From assembly GCF_013373865.1 (NCBI RefSeq), contig NC_050474.1, positions 22,681,716 to 22,745,715 of the forward strand: DNA of 64,000 nt. Direction: 5' to 3'. Below are positions 1 through 13,954 of the stretch, in pieces. The notes beneath the pieces are model-generated. The model was given only the letters and a program-made list of their open reading frames with translations. It did not search any database and was not told the origin of the DNA. A program made the position numbers and the translations under genes. The stretch is from Monomorium pharaonis (lineage: Eukaryota; Arthropoda; Insecta; Hymenoptera; Formicidae). Position 1 is the stretch's first letter. Every line of letters starts with the position of its first letter.

Positions 1-152
1 AATTCGTTAAAAAAATATATATATAAAACGTGAAAAAAAACGATGTGCAGCCATTAAAAGAAGTATTTGTAAAGAGATAAAAAAATTTTTAAGCATTAAA
101 AATTTTAACATTAACTTCAAAAGAGATTCCACAAAGTTATATTGATATATAG

Positions 153-3100
153 AGCCTCCAGATTTTCCACGGAATCTTCACGTAATCGAGAAAGGTAGTC
201 GTCACATTAATCTGGGCTGGACAACTAGTCAAGATGGGAATAGTCCGATTACACAGTACATAATTGAGTACAAAACCGAATCAGGTAAGCATAATCGTAG
301 TAATTAATGTAATTGAAAAATCTAATATCTTATATAATATTATATTATATTTGGGAATATGTTAACATAAATAAGAATTTTTTAAATTAATAGATTTGTT
401 AAAAATAAAAGAAATGATAGAAAATTTATTTTAAAAAATATTTAACAATAAAAACGAGTTAATAAATACCAGATATGTAAAATTAAATATTTCGTATGCT
501 CTCTGGGTTCTAGATTTTCACAAATTAATATTATTAATAAATTAAAAATTTAAATATTATTTTTCTGGAATTAATAATACCCCAGAATATTTAATAAAAG
601 CCAAAGCTGATAAATGTCAGTCCGCTTAGACTGGTGCACAACTACAGCAGTCTCCCTGGATTGACGTTTCCGTTGACCTGGGAATTACATTGTCTCAAGA
701 TAAATTCAATTTTACAGAAGTATGGCACGACCACACGTTCCACACGACGGTACCGGGGACACGTGCTCGCGGCCACGTGAGTGGTTTGCGCCCTGCGGTC
801 ACTTACCAGTTCCGGATGTACGCGGACAACGAACTGGGTCGGAGTCAAGCGAGCGACGTAGGTATCGGGGACAGGCCGAACATTTACAAGTCAAATCGCA
901 CCCTCATTGGACGAACGTTTCCTATCCAAGCGGCCGGTCGTCATCCTCTTTCCCCATTGAGAATTAAAATAATCGAGGACACCGGTGTATGACGGGAACC
1001 GAGCCCGATCGATATTCCTGCGCGCGTAAAAAAAAGGCCATCTCGCTCTCCGGAAACGAAATTCCTCTTCCCGGACTCGCCTCTCGACTCGGATGTGCGG
1101 TCGCATCGTTGGCCTGGATTTAAATTGCGCGTTGCCCTTTCGGGCGTATCGACCGCTCTCGCACCTTTTTTTCCTGCCACACAGAAAATAATTCGCTCGC
1201 GCGTTTAAGGGCGCGCGGTCTGCGCAACATTCATGGTGCTTTAAAATGAAATATCGAAACGCATCCAGTTGAATTCGTTTTATTTCTGCGGATCTTTCGC
1301 AGGTACTTTAACCAGCACATGTTTTCTTAAACACGACGTGACAGCTAGCATCCTTCTATACTACATTTTACATACTTTTTGAAAGATTTTTACTTTTATG
1401 TTAGTTTTACAAAAGAATTTTTAATCCAACTTTATTTTGGGCGTCCTTTTTGTGATTTAAACATGCTGCGGACGAAAATTATGAAACACTTGAAAAGTTT
1501 CAGCAGTAATTAACAGAAAAAAAAGAGTAAAACGCGCGCTAAAATGGCGAAAGTGAGCGAACTCACTGAAGAATTCAAAAGAGAGTTTACGGGCTTTTCA
1601 GATTTTAGAGACGACAACTGAGGGGGAGAAACCGGGCGGACCGCCGCGAAATCTCAAAGTGGAGCCCATCAGCTCGACCGAGTTCAACGTCACCTGGGAT
1701 CCGCCCGATCATGATTTATGGAACGGCGAGATACTCGGTTATCACGTCGGCTACAAGGAACATAGGTAACGACCGAAAACACTGCCGTTATTTTAACGAT
1801 GCTCCTCGATAGGGGTTTGTTTCCTCACTCGCGCGAGCACACACACACACACACACAGGACGCACACAGAACTCTAACTTCCTGTATTTCAGCCTACAGA
1901 GCTGATACCGTAGAATTCACGCGCCATTAATAAACGACGAGCTATCTCGGGGTCAGTTATTTATCCGCCTGGGGCAACGCTGACAAATCCTCGAAAAACT
2001 ATAAGCTTTTTTTATGCCCACGTTTTTGTTACATCGTTCCAGCGGGCTCCTATTATTGTAGTGCTTTTATGACAAACGAGTTAAACGCCACGATATCTAT
2101 TTTTTCATTATTTCTAGAATGTTAATTAACTGTGCTAAATATTATTATATTAATATAAATTCAATAACGTAACAGACACAGCTTATGCATTATTTTAATT
2201 TTTAATACTTGAACTTGTCTTAGATAACTCTTGGATTTTTAATTTACTTTTTAATTTAATATATGTATACATTAAATGCATTTGCATAATACTTTTTACT
2301 TATTTCTTATTTTATTAATTGCAGATTCTGAAATAGTTATTTAAAAGGTAAAATTTCTATTTTTTGCTTCTTTTTATTTTCTGTTTTTCTTTAACATTTT
2401 TGAACTGACATATATTTCTTAATATTTTTAATTGCGATTTTATTTTAAGTTTACCTTGTCACTTCCTTGGCAGGAAGTACATGTACATAAATCCATATTA
2501 TCTCAACATTTTTCACATAGTAATCCAATATCAATTTTGCCTCCGAAACTTTGCAACAAAGTTTGAGGTTAAAAGCAGACACTTGACACCCTTTCGGCAA
2601 ACTAATTAATCATACGAGCCAGATATAATGAACGCTCTCGCGAAATTTAGGTTGGGGGCGGAGCAGTACACGTATAAAACCGTGGAAAGACGGATCTCGA
2701 CGGCGAGTGTCGCTTTGGGTTTGGCAAGAACATCAATGCCCGGACGCCAGTATCACTTGTCGAACTTGAAGAAGTTTACGCGTTACAGTGTGGTCGTTCA
2801 AGCGTTCAACGCCCTCGGACCCGGTCCTATGACGCAGGAATTTGTGGCATCAACACTTGAGGATGGTAAGTGATTATTTTAAAAAATTCGCGTTAATCGA
2901 CATTTAGTTATTTCTGAATTAACAAGCGTTTATTAAAGATATCGAAAAGCGCGACAATTTCTCAATTATTTTGAATATGAAGTAAAAAGTATGTCATAAA
3001 AATTAATTTTGACACTACTACTTTTAACACTATTAATTTTAATCACCAATGATATTTTAACTTTCTAGATAATTAAAATTGCAATGATTCTTACATATGT

Positions 3101-6100
3101 TTTAATTGATTAATATTTTCCCTTGACCTTTTATCATTTTGAAAGCTTGCCTTATAAAAAAATTAATCCATTTCATTTATATTTAAATATCTTATTTTTA
3201 TTTTTATCTTTTACTACTAAAAAGGTAAAAAAATATAACACTTAATGTATGTTCTTAAATAATCATACGGTATATTTCACAAAATTTACAGTGTGAGTTA
3301 CGTATTTACTAGACTTTTAATTTATTGTGATTTATGACAACAAATTATTAAATTTTCCGTTTGTTATTGTGACATTGAGATTAATTTCATTAAGTTTTAG
3401 TAATGTAATGCATTTATCGTGGGTTTTGCGACGAATCGAACGACGGCGATAAATATGCACAACCGGACGAATAAAATTAACATATTCGACGCGATCGATC
3501 GGAGCTTTCGCGAGCTTGGGAGAACGAAGTTCTCGTCTAGACGTCTATTTTCGCGTCTCGACCCGAGAAGCTTCAAAAATTCATGAAGAGAATAATATTC
3601 GCGCCTTCTCGCGAGCCTATCACGAATTCCACCATGAATACCGACCGCATGCGGCGCGCCGCGGCTGCACGGTTTCTCGGATAAATAATAAATTCAGATG
3701 CCGCACCCGCGCTCGCAAATAACTTCTTTAATCCCGTCCCTGCCGGATGCCGCGGACTCGACGAAACTTCCAAGTGCACTCCGATATTTTCGATCGCGAG
3801 AGGAAGAGCAAACATTCCTCGCGACTCGCACTCGTACCTCTTTAAAAACTTTCCACCTGAACCCCTTTTTGAAATGTTCTGCGCGTATAGTCACGTTGGC
3901 CTCGAATATGCGATGAATATCGACGTTTTAAATGCCGTACGAATTTTACGAGCCACATCGTTCATATTTCTCCGATCGTTGCAATCTTAAAAATATATTA
4001 AAATATTGTATCTTTTTAATTTAGCGACGTTATAATTTATTCACTAAAATTAACATACGAATAAATATCTACATAAATATATTAGATTATTATTATAAAT
4101 TTATAATTTATTGTTGTATTAGTTTTATTTAATTTCTGTTACTAAAATCCAATTAATTTTAATCTACTAAAATATTACTGATATATTAATAATTTATCAA
4201 TATAATTTTCAATAAAATTTATTAATTATATACGTTAGCAAATCTCGTTTTGAATCAATTTACAGATTTCAAATGACAAAATTATACGCGGATGTATAAA
4301 ATTTTAATAGAGACATTTGTATGTACGAGATTACTTTGCATACCCTTGGATAAAACTTGTAATTTTTCCAGTCCCGAGCAGCCCTCCTCAGGATGTACGT
4401 TGCACCGCGCTTTCGTCGACGTCCTTACAAGTCTCCTGGGAATCTCCGCCCGACTCCAGCCTGAACGGGATCCTGAAGGGTTACAAGGTCATGTGGGAGA
4501 ACACAGACGCGCTGACGGAGTCCGTCAAGCCGGAGATGAAGATCACCACCGCGCTGACGGTGGTACTCCACAGCCTGGAGAAGTACACCAACTATTCGAT
4601 CCAAGTCCTGGCGTATACCAGAACCGGCGACGGCGTCGCCTCGTCACCTCTCTATTGTGTGACCGAAGAAGACCTGCCAGAGATGCCGGCTGATGTCAAG
4701 GCGGTTGTCAACTCGGCCACGTCTATCATCGTCTCCTGGCAGCCGCCTCTGAAAAGTAACGGCAACATCACCTCTTACAATGTGCACATCCGCGGATTGG
4801 GACCGGAGAGCAAGTGGCACAGGAGGGCACTACCGCCGTATCAGACCAGCTACCAGGCCGAGGACCTGAACAAGAGGAGCCAGTACGAATTTACGATCGC
4901 GGCGGTCACCTCGGTCGGCGAGGGTCCGCAAACCCCGTCCATCACGGTCTCACCTTCCAGTGAAGGTAATGGGATTATTTCTTATTTCAATTTACGAGTT
5001 TAATTCAAGTTTAAGCTTGAAGATTAATTCACTAGCGCGTACGAAATTTAATTTAAATTTATCTTAAAACACACTGAGAAAAGAGTCGAAATATTAGCAA
5101 GCAAATTACTTGTGACGTTTTCTTCGATTTTTATCAGTAATGAAACAAATTTGATTGTGATGACAAAATGTTAACTTTCGTGAAATCTCATTTTTTTAAT
5201 TACTTGATTTATTTGCTAAACATTTTATTCTGTCGCGTTTAAATAAAGATTTACTATGGTGAAACAAATTTATATTTCACAAGTAAATTTTTCGCTTTTC
5301 TTGGTGTATTAACGATGTCTACGTTTAGAATATTTTGTTTATCTTTATGAACGAACATCAATATGTTCTTGTAGTCTCATGCTCTTCCGATATCCCGACG
5401 AGAACGCGATAGTAGTTTGTAACGTTAGTACAGTGAAAATATGCAACTTTACTTCAGTCATGAAACTTGGAGTTCCAGAAGTTGCCTTTCGGCACACAAA
5501 TTGGAGTAGTTGTGAAAGTTACGTTTTCGAAACACCGTTCACTCGCCCATTCTATAAACATCCGGGCTAAACGAATTGTCTACAGTCGACTAGTAACGAG
5601 ATACCGAGCGCCGTACTTATGTTTGTTAATGAGCCGCGCGTGCTTTTTATTCTCTCCCTTCAGCTTCAGGAATTCTCTGCAAACTCTTTACCACAAACTT
5701 TAAATCTTTCCTGTCAGGGAACAACACTTTCTCCGAGTTTGTTCCGCAACAGTTGATAAAAGCTAACTTAGACGGCTACGATTATCATGTCTACTCGATA
5801 AGGGCTCGCTAACTTACTCTATTACAGTTCGTGCCGCCATATATTCGTTTGGCACTATACTGATCGTACCGTGGAAGCAAGATGTGACGCTGCCCTGTCA
5901 AAGCGTGGGTAAACCCGAGCCCTCGGTTATCTGGAAGCAATCAGGAAAGGGTCAGATAGTTAAGCCTTCCGCCAGAGTATCCCTTCATCCCGACGGATCC
6001 TTGCAAATCACCGATCTTCACAGGGAGGACAGCGGAAATTATACTTGCTTCGTGGAAAATCGTCATGGCTCCGATCAAATAACTCATCGTTTAACCGTAC

Positions 6101-9100
6101 AGGGTAAGCGCAATTTTTATTTTTGTAAAGCGGGAGATATAATTTTATTTTAAATATACTCTGTTATTTTAAATAAACTGTTAAAAAATTAATTGCGCAA
6201 AAAAATTAATTAATAAAGTAAAATAAAATAATTAATTATTTAATTAAATTATATGTAAGAACAGATTACATATTAATAATTAATTAAATTATAAATGCTT
6301 TAATGTAATGTGTAGTTAATAAATACATTAAAACCTTATAAATGAATTTTGTTTGAAAAATAAAGTATAAGTAAGATAAATAAGCTTTCTTTCAAGAATC
6401 TCGTAACGAACAAGATCAAAATGTATTACAGGAAAGAGTCCATAAATCAAAATTTATCTTTTTCAGTTCCACCTGCGGCGCCGTTATTACACGCAACCAG
6501 CACCAGCAGCAATTCCATCAATGTTCAGTGGAAGAACGGTGACGACGGCGGTTCGCCGATTCGCGGCTACATGTTACACTACAAGCGCGAGTCCGGCGAG
6601 TGGGAAGAATTCAAGGTGTCGCACAAAGTGAGCAGCTTCGTCCTGTCACGGCTTTGGTGCGGCAACGACTATCAAATGTACCTGACAGCGTACAATCGTA
6701 TCGGTATGGGCAGACCCAGCGAGATCGTCAAGGCAACTACGAAGGGCTCAAAGCCAGACGATTCGCCCGGAACTGGCGACAAGTTTGTTACGGTCAACGT
6801 TTCGTGGATCACCCTGCATCTCAGCATGTGGAATGACGGAGGGTGCCCGATAACCTTCTTCGAATTGGAGTATAGAAAGAGCGGCGAGGGTATTTGGACG
6901 CTGGTCTCGAATAATATAGAGGTATTTATGAAAAGTTTCTTATTTATATAGATTTATTCACAAGGCAAAGCATTTCAATAACAAAAATTCTCTTTCTTTC
7001 TCTTCTAATAACATGTTAATATTACTATTGTCCATAAATGTCTATATCAATTTTTTTTAAAGACAATTTAATATTTTACATGCGACTATGGAGCTATGAT
7101 GCATTATATTCGATTTGCATATTGTGCAGGTACAAAAGACGTATACTTTGAGCGAACTACAGCCGGGGACCACTTATGACATTCGCATAAGAGCCCACAA
7201 CAATGCCGGCTCGTCGGTGGCCGAGTACAAGATAACGACGTTGCAACCGCACATTAGCACGACCATATCCGCCATCGAGATCGATCATTATATTCCCCAG
7301 CATAACTCTGTGTATTCGGATCTAAAGCTCATCGTACCTTTGGTGCTAAGTTCGTTCGCGGTCATCGCCGCTGCCGGTGCCGTCTTCTACTGCTTTCGCA
7401 AACGTTAGTCCGTCATAGAATTATCTAAAACTAAGATCGTAAATAACAAACAAATTTTTTTAAACAATGTAACGAATAAATAATACAAATAAGCATAAAA
7501 ATATGAATAAATATAAAAATTAAAGTAGTTTGTGATACAATTAAATAATGCAATTTTTGCGAAATTCTTACCACTGCAAATCATAATACACTGATTGCAA
7601 TTTAGAGAGCATCTATAGTATATCTTAAGATACTAACTGCAGGTCCGTTTATGGGCGACATCGGGAGCCTACACGATGCGCAAACCGCAGCCGCCTTAGA
7701 CAATAAGCAGAACATGGAACAGCGCGAGCAATATTACGCTACTGTGCGTAAGCCGCTACGCTCGCCGATCCACGAGATGGCCACGCTCGAAAAAATACCA
7801 GGTGAGATAAACAGATCAATCAATTTCGAGGAGATCAAATTAGTTTTCTTCTTCGTAAACAGTCGACAGTGATATAAGACGAATGCGGGGATAGAATTTT
7901 TTCTGTTTCTCCCCCTCCCCTCTCTCTCTCTCTCTCTCTCTCTCTATATGTTCCTCTCTTTACGGGGAAATCGAGATCGCGCGAGGGGCAAACGATGGCG
8001 GCTCGGACTATTAACGAATCGCTTAAACTTGTAGAATATTCGGAAGATATCTACCCGTACGCCACGTTCCAGCTGGAGGAAAACGTTCCTGCAGGAGGCG
8101 ACAGCCGCTGCAATTCTGCCGCGCCTCTTCAGACTTTTGTCTATCACGACCCTCGTCTCTCCGCTGCCGATACCCTTCAGTTACGAGAGGTATCGTTCGC
8201 CAATCTAACGTTGCTAGAACTGCCATCTTCTCGCCGCACGTTTCTGTGCAATTTTGACCGCGTAATATATTCTATCTTCTCAATTCTAATTCTTGTTTTA
8301 CTTGATTTGTTTTCTTAACTTTTTTTTAACTGAAAAGTGAAAATTTTGCAAAATTTAACCAAAAGTACGTCCACTTTTAAAGTAAAATAAATTTGATTTA
8401 ACGAAATTGTAATTAGAATTTCTAGTCTTGCATTTTTTAATTTTTAAATTCTCTTTAACTTTTTAGATTTTTATGATTTATAATGTTTTTCTTACATGAT
8501 CAAGATTTGGGATTTTACAACAGTATTCGAGAAATATACATTTATTATTCAATTAGACAGTGGCGCTAAACGTGCGGGAAGAAACGCGCGAGCATGATGA
8601 TTTGCCACTGCTTTTATCATTCATCACTTTCATACATATTCCCGGCTTCGTTACACCTGTGATAATTGCATGCGCACCCATGATCACTGCACCGAGAAAA
8701 CCTTACCTTCGCGACGCAAATTGGAATCCTTAGCGATCCCCTGCGAATATACTTGGATCACTCGCACTTGCATGCTCGATGTGAGTTTTTCTGAGTTTCT
8801 AGTTTCACGCGCTTGATTACTACGTTTGATCATCACGAATTTTAATTCACGCGCGAATTTTTCTGATCTGTTCTCTCTCGATTCGGCAACGCGGACTTCT
8901 CAGATTCTTTTTTTTTTAATGGCGAAATTGTAAGGCTGACTATGAGTGAGTATATTGTTGCGACTGCTGGTCCCATCGTTTCGTTTCGTGATTTCTCAGG
9001 CGGCTCGCGAGGAGTTGAAGCATTGATTAGAGCAGACTGGACCTACCGAATGCGCCGCTCTCCATTTACACATTTGCATCTGTCGCCGAGTCTCATCGTA

Positions 9101-10983
9101 GATTTATTAGCCGTAGCATAAAATTTTCATGATTCATCGCATTGCTTCCGCGACTCATAGTTCGGCGAAGTAGAATAGAGTTTCTGTAGAGATGGGAAAT
9201 TTCGTTAATCTTTCTCTTCTCAACTGGTAGAGAAAAAAATAAAATGTATAGGAGTATAATCTCTCGATTGTTACTTCAAAATAATTTGTTGTACAAAAAA
9301 AGAAATTAGTTCTGCTTTTTTCTTATTAAAAACAAAATCTGCCTTCAACGTCTCTCTATAATTATTTCCATTTAATAATTTTCTGTGAAAAGAGAATTGC
9401 AATACAAATGATAAGAGAAATTTATTTTTATATAAAATTAAATGTATAGTGCAAATAGAAAATATGATAGCTAATTGAATTTAAATGAATAGGAATTTAT
9501 ACCTGAATCTTTTTAATTCTCAACTGCTCAATAATTGCTGAAGCGAATCATAGCGAACATCTTTTGCTCTCAAGATTCCGTCAACTCGCTTTTTGAATGT
9601 AGCAATCTCAACGAAATGAATTTATTGACCCAGTCAGGCGGAATAGTATAGTCGCGATTCTCGACAATTCTGTTTTAATCTTGAGATCGCTTCTCCGTGC
9701 GATCCGGTCGGAGGTGCGGCGGATGCGCGATACGCGGTGTGCCATCTCATAGAAACCAATTCCGTCTGATTGCAGTCGGATTGCAACCGGTACACTAAGG
9801 TGCGAGGCCGTTCGTCCTCTGCGCCGTTGCACAAAGCGCACAAGGTCAGTCAGGGCAAGTCCGAGTCGGAGGAGTACGACACCCTGGGCTCGGACAGCGA
9901 CACGGAAGTCGGGACCAGCAGCCGAACCGAGTCTTCCAATCACCTCGTCGATTCGCACCACTCGGCATCTGCGGCCGACTCGCGCGTCCACAGTATGCAA
10001 TATTTTCACCTCTTTCTGTCTCTCTCTTTCTCTCTCTTTTTCTGTGTCTTTGTCTCTCTTCTCCTCAAGAGTGTAGCAGTAGGATAGAAAGCAGCTTCTT
10101 GGATTAGAAGCAAAGGACTTTGATTTTTTTAATTCTTTTTTTCGACGCGGTTTTCGCTGGAGAATTAGTCCTATAACTTTTGTTTCCAAAAAATCCTACG
10201 CAAATCCGCAATGCCTTCCACTGCTTTTAATTGCAAGTACTTTAATATCGTTCAATATCGTACACATAGAAGAAGTAACGAATGCATGTTTGTTTTCCTG
10301 AATCAATATGTGTATGTGATATACACTTCCTTGGTTGCAGTCTTGCCGCACGACTATTAGGCATCGCACAACGTAACTCCACGACCGCGAAAACACTTGT
10401 GATTAATCGTTTATGTTTGAATTAGGGATAAGAAAAAACATTTGATTACAGACTTCTTGTACCATGGACCAGAATCTAGCACGTCTACAGAACCCTCACC
10501 GATTTTTGAGAGAAAATCGTTTCCTGGAAGGGGAAGACCCAAGTAAGCTTACCAGTCAAATAACGGACAATCAAATAAATTACATTTAAATATGTCGTTA
10601 AATTCGATTTGATACACATGACATTTAAATCGAGCATTGATCGATTACGTCACTTATCTAGAAGCCAGTATTTAAAGATACAATTTGCAAGATAAAAGAA
10701 AAGTCCGTTTGCATTCAGGATGTTACAGTTGGCGCGTTATACCAGCGAGGAGGCCCGTGCCAACTTCGGGCCAATCTCCGGGCTTGGCCATCCCAAGCAC
10801 CAGTCGGGCAATCCCTGTGCCAATCGGGACCAGGAGCGTGACGGATCAGGAAACCTGTTCGTCCCCAAGCTGGACCCACCCTCGGGGTTCTCCGACGCGT
10901 TTGAGCTAAGCGAGGCCGAATGCGACTTCGATCGCGGTCACAATAGTCAACGAAACGTCCGTGACTTCGTAATCGCGGTGTAA
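153..10983 (+). CDS. Dscam2: Dscam-family cell adhesion receptor, C-terminal 1043 residues (5'-partial)
   Basis: Homophilic neuronal adhesion receptor; the window holds its C-terminal part. Coding exons: 153-284, 718-861, 1609-1765, 2651-2865, 4372-4965, 5828-6103, 6467-6921, 7130-7403, 7643-7801, 8035-8189, 9776-9992, 10452-10542, 10719-10983. All splice phases agree and the stop is TAA at 10981. Domain order is FN1 (exons 1-2), FN2 (3-4), FN3+FN4 (5), Ig10 (6; cysteines in LPCQS and NYTCFVEN), FN5 and the start of FN6 (7), and the rest of FN6 plus the membrane helix (8; LKLIVPLVLSSFAVIAAAGA). This is the Dscam order Ig9-FN4-Ig10-FN2-TM, so Ig1-9 lie to the left of the window. The tail carries the Dscam-like blocks YPYATFQL, EEYDTLGSDSDTEVGTSS and YHGPESSTSTEPSPI, and ends in VIAV, a possible class II PDZ ligand. 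Assignment to the Dscam2 paralogue rather than another Dscam is tentative. The larger introns (2866-4371, 8190-9775) hold no other gene I can see. Confidence 0.93.
1838..1857. repeat. CA dinucleotide microsatellite
   Basis: Short (AC)n run in the intron after the third visible Dscam exon. Confidence 0.85.
7571..7609 (+). mobile_element. Solo terminus of a MITE related to the one at 16752-16990
   Basis: The segment CACTGCAAATCA...CACTGATTGCAATTTAGAGAG repeats, nearly base for base, the right end of the MITE-like element near 16.98 kb. No matching left end or TA target duplication is visible here, so this is a fragment. It sits in the intron just before the first cytoplasmic-tail exon of Dscam. 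Confidence 0.55.
7918..7945. repeat. CT dinucleotide microsatellite
   Basis: A (CT)n run lies in the Dscam intron between 7802 and 8034, preceded by C-rich tract sequence. Confidence 0.85.
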
Positions 10984-11064
10984 ATACGTGTAAAAGCCTC
11001 CGACGCATACGTAGGAACCCCATCATAAAGTAAAAGAGGAGAAAAATTAAAAGTAAATGGCGAA

Positions 11065-11122
<58 letters not shown>

Positions 11123-13180
11123 TATAATATGTATAAGATGAAAAGTTGCGCGAGAATTTATGTAAACCGCGGTCCGTCGTTTTGTTAATGCGCATTGGCG
11201 CCTCGCGTCCGATCGCCAGCCATTTAAATGATAATTCCACGTGCCCCTTCGCCCTGCTCCCGGCCTATGTTAACGAAAGAGAACGCGCCTGCCAGCACGA
11301 CAATCACGTGCACCGTGAACTGCCACCGGCGTTTCCGGCGAGATCGATCCGACGTCAAGATTACATTACTCGGCTTAAAATATTTTAGGGCTACGATTAG
11401 GCGAACGATCGCGAACGCGCTGCGATTGATCGTATAACAAAGTTAAGTTTAACAGAGAGAAAGAAAGACAGAGAGTCTATAAGCTGCCGTTTGTCGGTTT
11501 CCCTCGGTGGGACCGCGAAGTTACACGCATCGCGTCGTTCGAGTGCTCATGCGAGTACTTGAGCGGAGCGGACCGAGTGCTCTACGTTGTTGTCTGTTCT
11601 ATGTATCGTGGCGCGAGAAAAGAAGTGAACGCGGACAAAGTCCCCCGCGAGTCCGCGGAGCGTTTCGACGATGACGATCCGTATCAACTGCCACGTTTTA
11701 TTCCACGCTCCGTATAATTAATCCTAGTTAGTTAAAATGGCGGCGCTATACGCGCGATCCGCATCCACCTCGGGTTTCTTCCCATCACGCGATGATCTTC
11801 CCACACGCGGGTACCTGCCTACGATTTGCCGAAGCAATTCCTGTCTACAGTCTTCGAATTATTACAATAGCGAAAATACGACGCGAAACGCGCGACGACT
11901 GTTAATTAGGCTGTAAAATTTCAACGGTAACTGCCATCTATTACTCTATTACGAAGCGACCAACGACCACGAAGGGATTTATGATCGACCAAAAACACCC
12001 TCACGAATCGTTTTTCGACTGTTGAACGTGTCTCTGGCGTGAGACACTTGTACATGCATATCGAAGCGAGCAATACGCGACCTCCGAACGTTCTTCCTTG
12101 TCTTCCAGTCATTCTCGTCGATTCGATCCATTCATCGCGATCCATTAATCGAAACGCACCATCGTTCGCTTCTCACAAAGAGTGTTACCGTACGTGTCTA
12201 ATTGTAAGTAAAGAGAAAGTAACGCGATCATTCGTCGTTGTCGTCAGTGTCGTTTTAACTTGCCCGAGAGACTGAAAGAAGCATCGTAGTTTAGGTTTAC
12301 ACTCGAGAACTATCACAAATGACGCTCGCGAGTCTCTGCGCTTTTTGTGTGAAAAAAGAACTGAAACAGCCAAATTTATAATTATTCAGTGAAGACTGTC
12401 GAGTATCGCGAAAGGGACGTCGAATGCGAGCTGTAAACCTAGTCTTAGTAGACCGAGTTACCACGTAGCGTAAACGTATAACGGCCGAACGTAATGTCTG
12501 TAAGTTGTCTATTACTACTGTACTCATTGTACACCTCGCTCATCACAAATTGCCGCGTACATCACATGTCATCCGAAACCCAGCCACACCCCTTTTTTCC
12601 TCCCGATAGAAAGAAAAAGTGAAGAGGAGGAGACAGAAGAAAACGCAAACGCGATGCTAGTCTGCGTCGATTAACGATCGACGGACCCCGAGGACGATGA
12701 AGATAATCTAGGAAATTATTGAGATAGAGAAAAGCGCTGTTTCACGAGTGTCATCGCAGCCTTTGTGACACCATCGTGTTAATTGCCATCGAATCAGTTT
12801 CGCCGTCACCCGTTGGCTGGTTGGGTTTACCGTCTTACACTCGGTCGGGTGACGATGATTTTTCGGTCAGCCGGTTTGAGTCCCTGTGTCTCCCTCCCTT
12901 GTTATTTCAGCTCTCGAGTCATTCGCGCGAGGTGGAGGAAAGCGAAAGGAGTCGCCCTGTTGATGATATATCGTCTATCTTTACGACACACGAAATGATT
13001 TACCACGAAATTCATACTATTGTGTTTTAGACGACTTTAGATTGTTTATATTCTATTTACTTTGTAAAATATACAACACTAATTCCATATTGGAAACGTG
13101 CTCGTCTCGTGCCTGTGTGAGTTTCTTTACCCGGCCGTCTGTTTCCCGTCCTATCCAATAAAGCCCGTCTTAATCTAGAA
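10984..13180 (+). other. Probable 3'UTR of the Dscam-family gene
   Basis: About 2.2 kb follows the Dscam stop with no convincing coding frame. It is GC-richer than the surrounding intergenic DNA. A GA microsatellite lies at about 11067-11118, and a canonical AATAAA polyadenylation signal lies at 13157-13162. AT-rich intergenic sequence resumes just downstream, which supports a transcript end near 13180. The exact cleavage site is inferred. Confidence 0.6.
11067..11119. repeat. GA dinucleotide microsatellite
   Basis: An almost pure (GA)n run lies within the presumed Dscam 3'UTR. Confidence 0.9.
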
Positions 13181-13954
13181 TCTATTTTCCAGATATCAAG
13201 CTGATGGACTTAACGCAGTTTTTAATTCGTTATATCTTTATTTTATATTATTATCGCAGAGATTGGGTATTTTAATAGCTTGAATGTCAACAATTAATTT
13301 TATTTATTGCAAACAAAGTTTGATATCAGTTTGACTTTAAAATATGAAAAATGTAACATGCGTACTGATGTGTGTATATAAATGAATAATTAAAGGACTT
13401 TTCTACATTATCGTATTAATTTTCTTTTTTAGAAATCTTTTTTTAGGAAAGTGAGTAAATATTTTTCAAATTATTTTTTCAAATAATGGATCGAATAAAT
13501 AAGCGCGAACAGGCGTGAATAAATTATTTCATACAGCAGCATTTAGTATGTGATTGTTTGTATATTGTTAGCTTGATGAACTTTAATTTAATGAATTATT
13601 TAATTTGTAGACAATGAATATGAGATTAAGTGATTGAAAGTAGTCATTATCTGTTTTTATAATATTCTTTTTTTCTAAAGTGATCTCTTTTTACGACGAT
13701 TTAATAAATAAATTAAATACCACTTATCAATTATTTAAGGAGATTGTCATACTTTACAAAAAAAATTATTAAATTTGTTGCTGTGACTAACGATCGATTA
13801 GTGTTGAGAGGATATACAGCCACGCAATCCTCTCAGTTCGCACAGATTCGCAAACGTGTGTATGTATGTGCGTATATACGTATTGAGGTACACCCCTTGT
13901 AAGGGTGAACAGTCCATCCGAGCATGCGCCAGGCTTCCTCTCCCGTCAGATACT

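Noticed and set aside
3420..3920. GC-rich patch inside a Dscam intron, considered as an extra or alternative exon
   Set aside because: No frame with FN3 or Ig resemblance, and the flanking exons already join in phase without it.
9608..10189. 193-codon minus-strand frame over a Dscam tail exon
   Set aside because: Antisense to a conserved Dscam cytoplasmic exon (EEYDTLGSDSDTEVGTSS) and running into intronic CT tracts.
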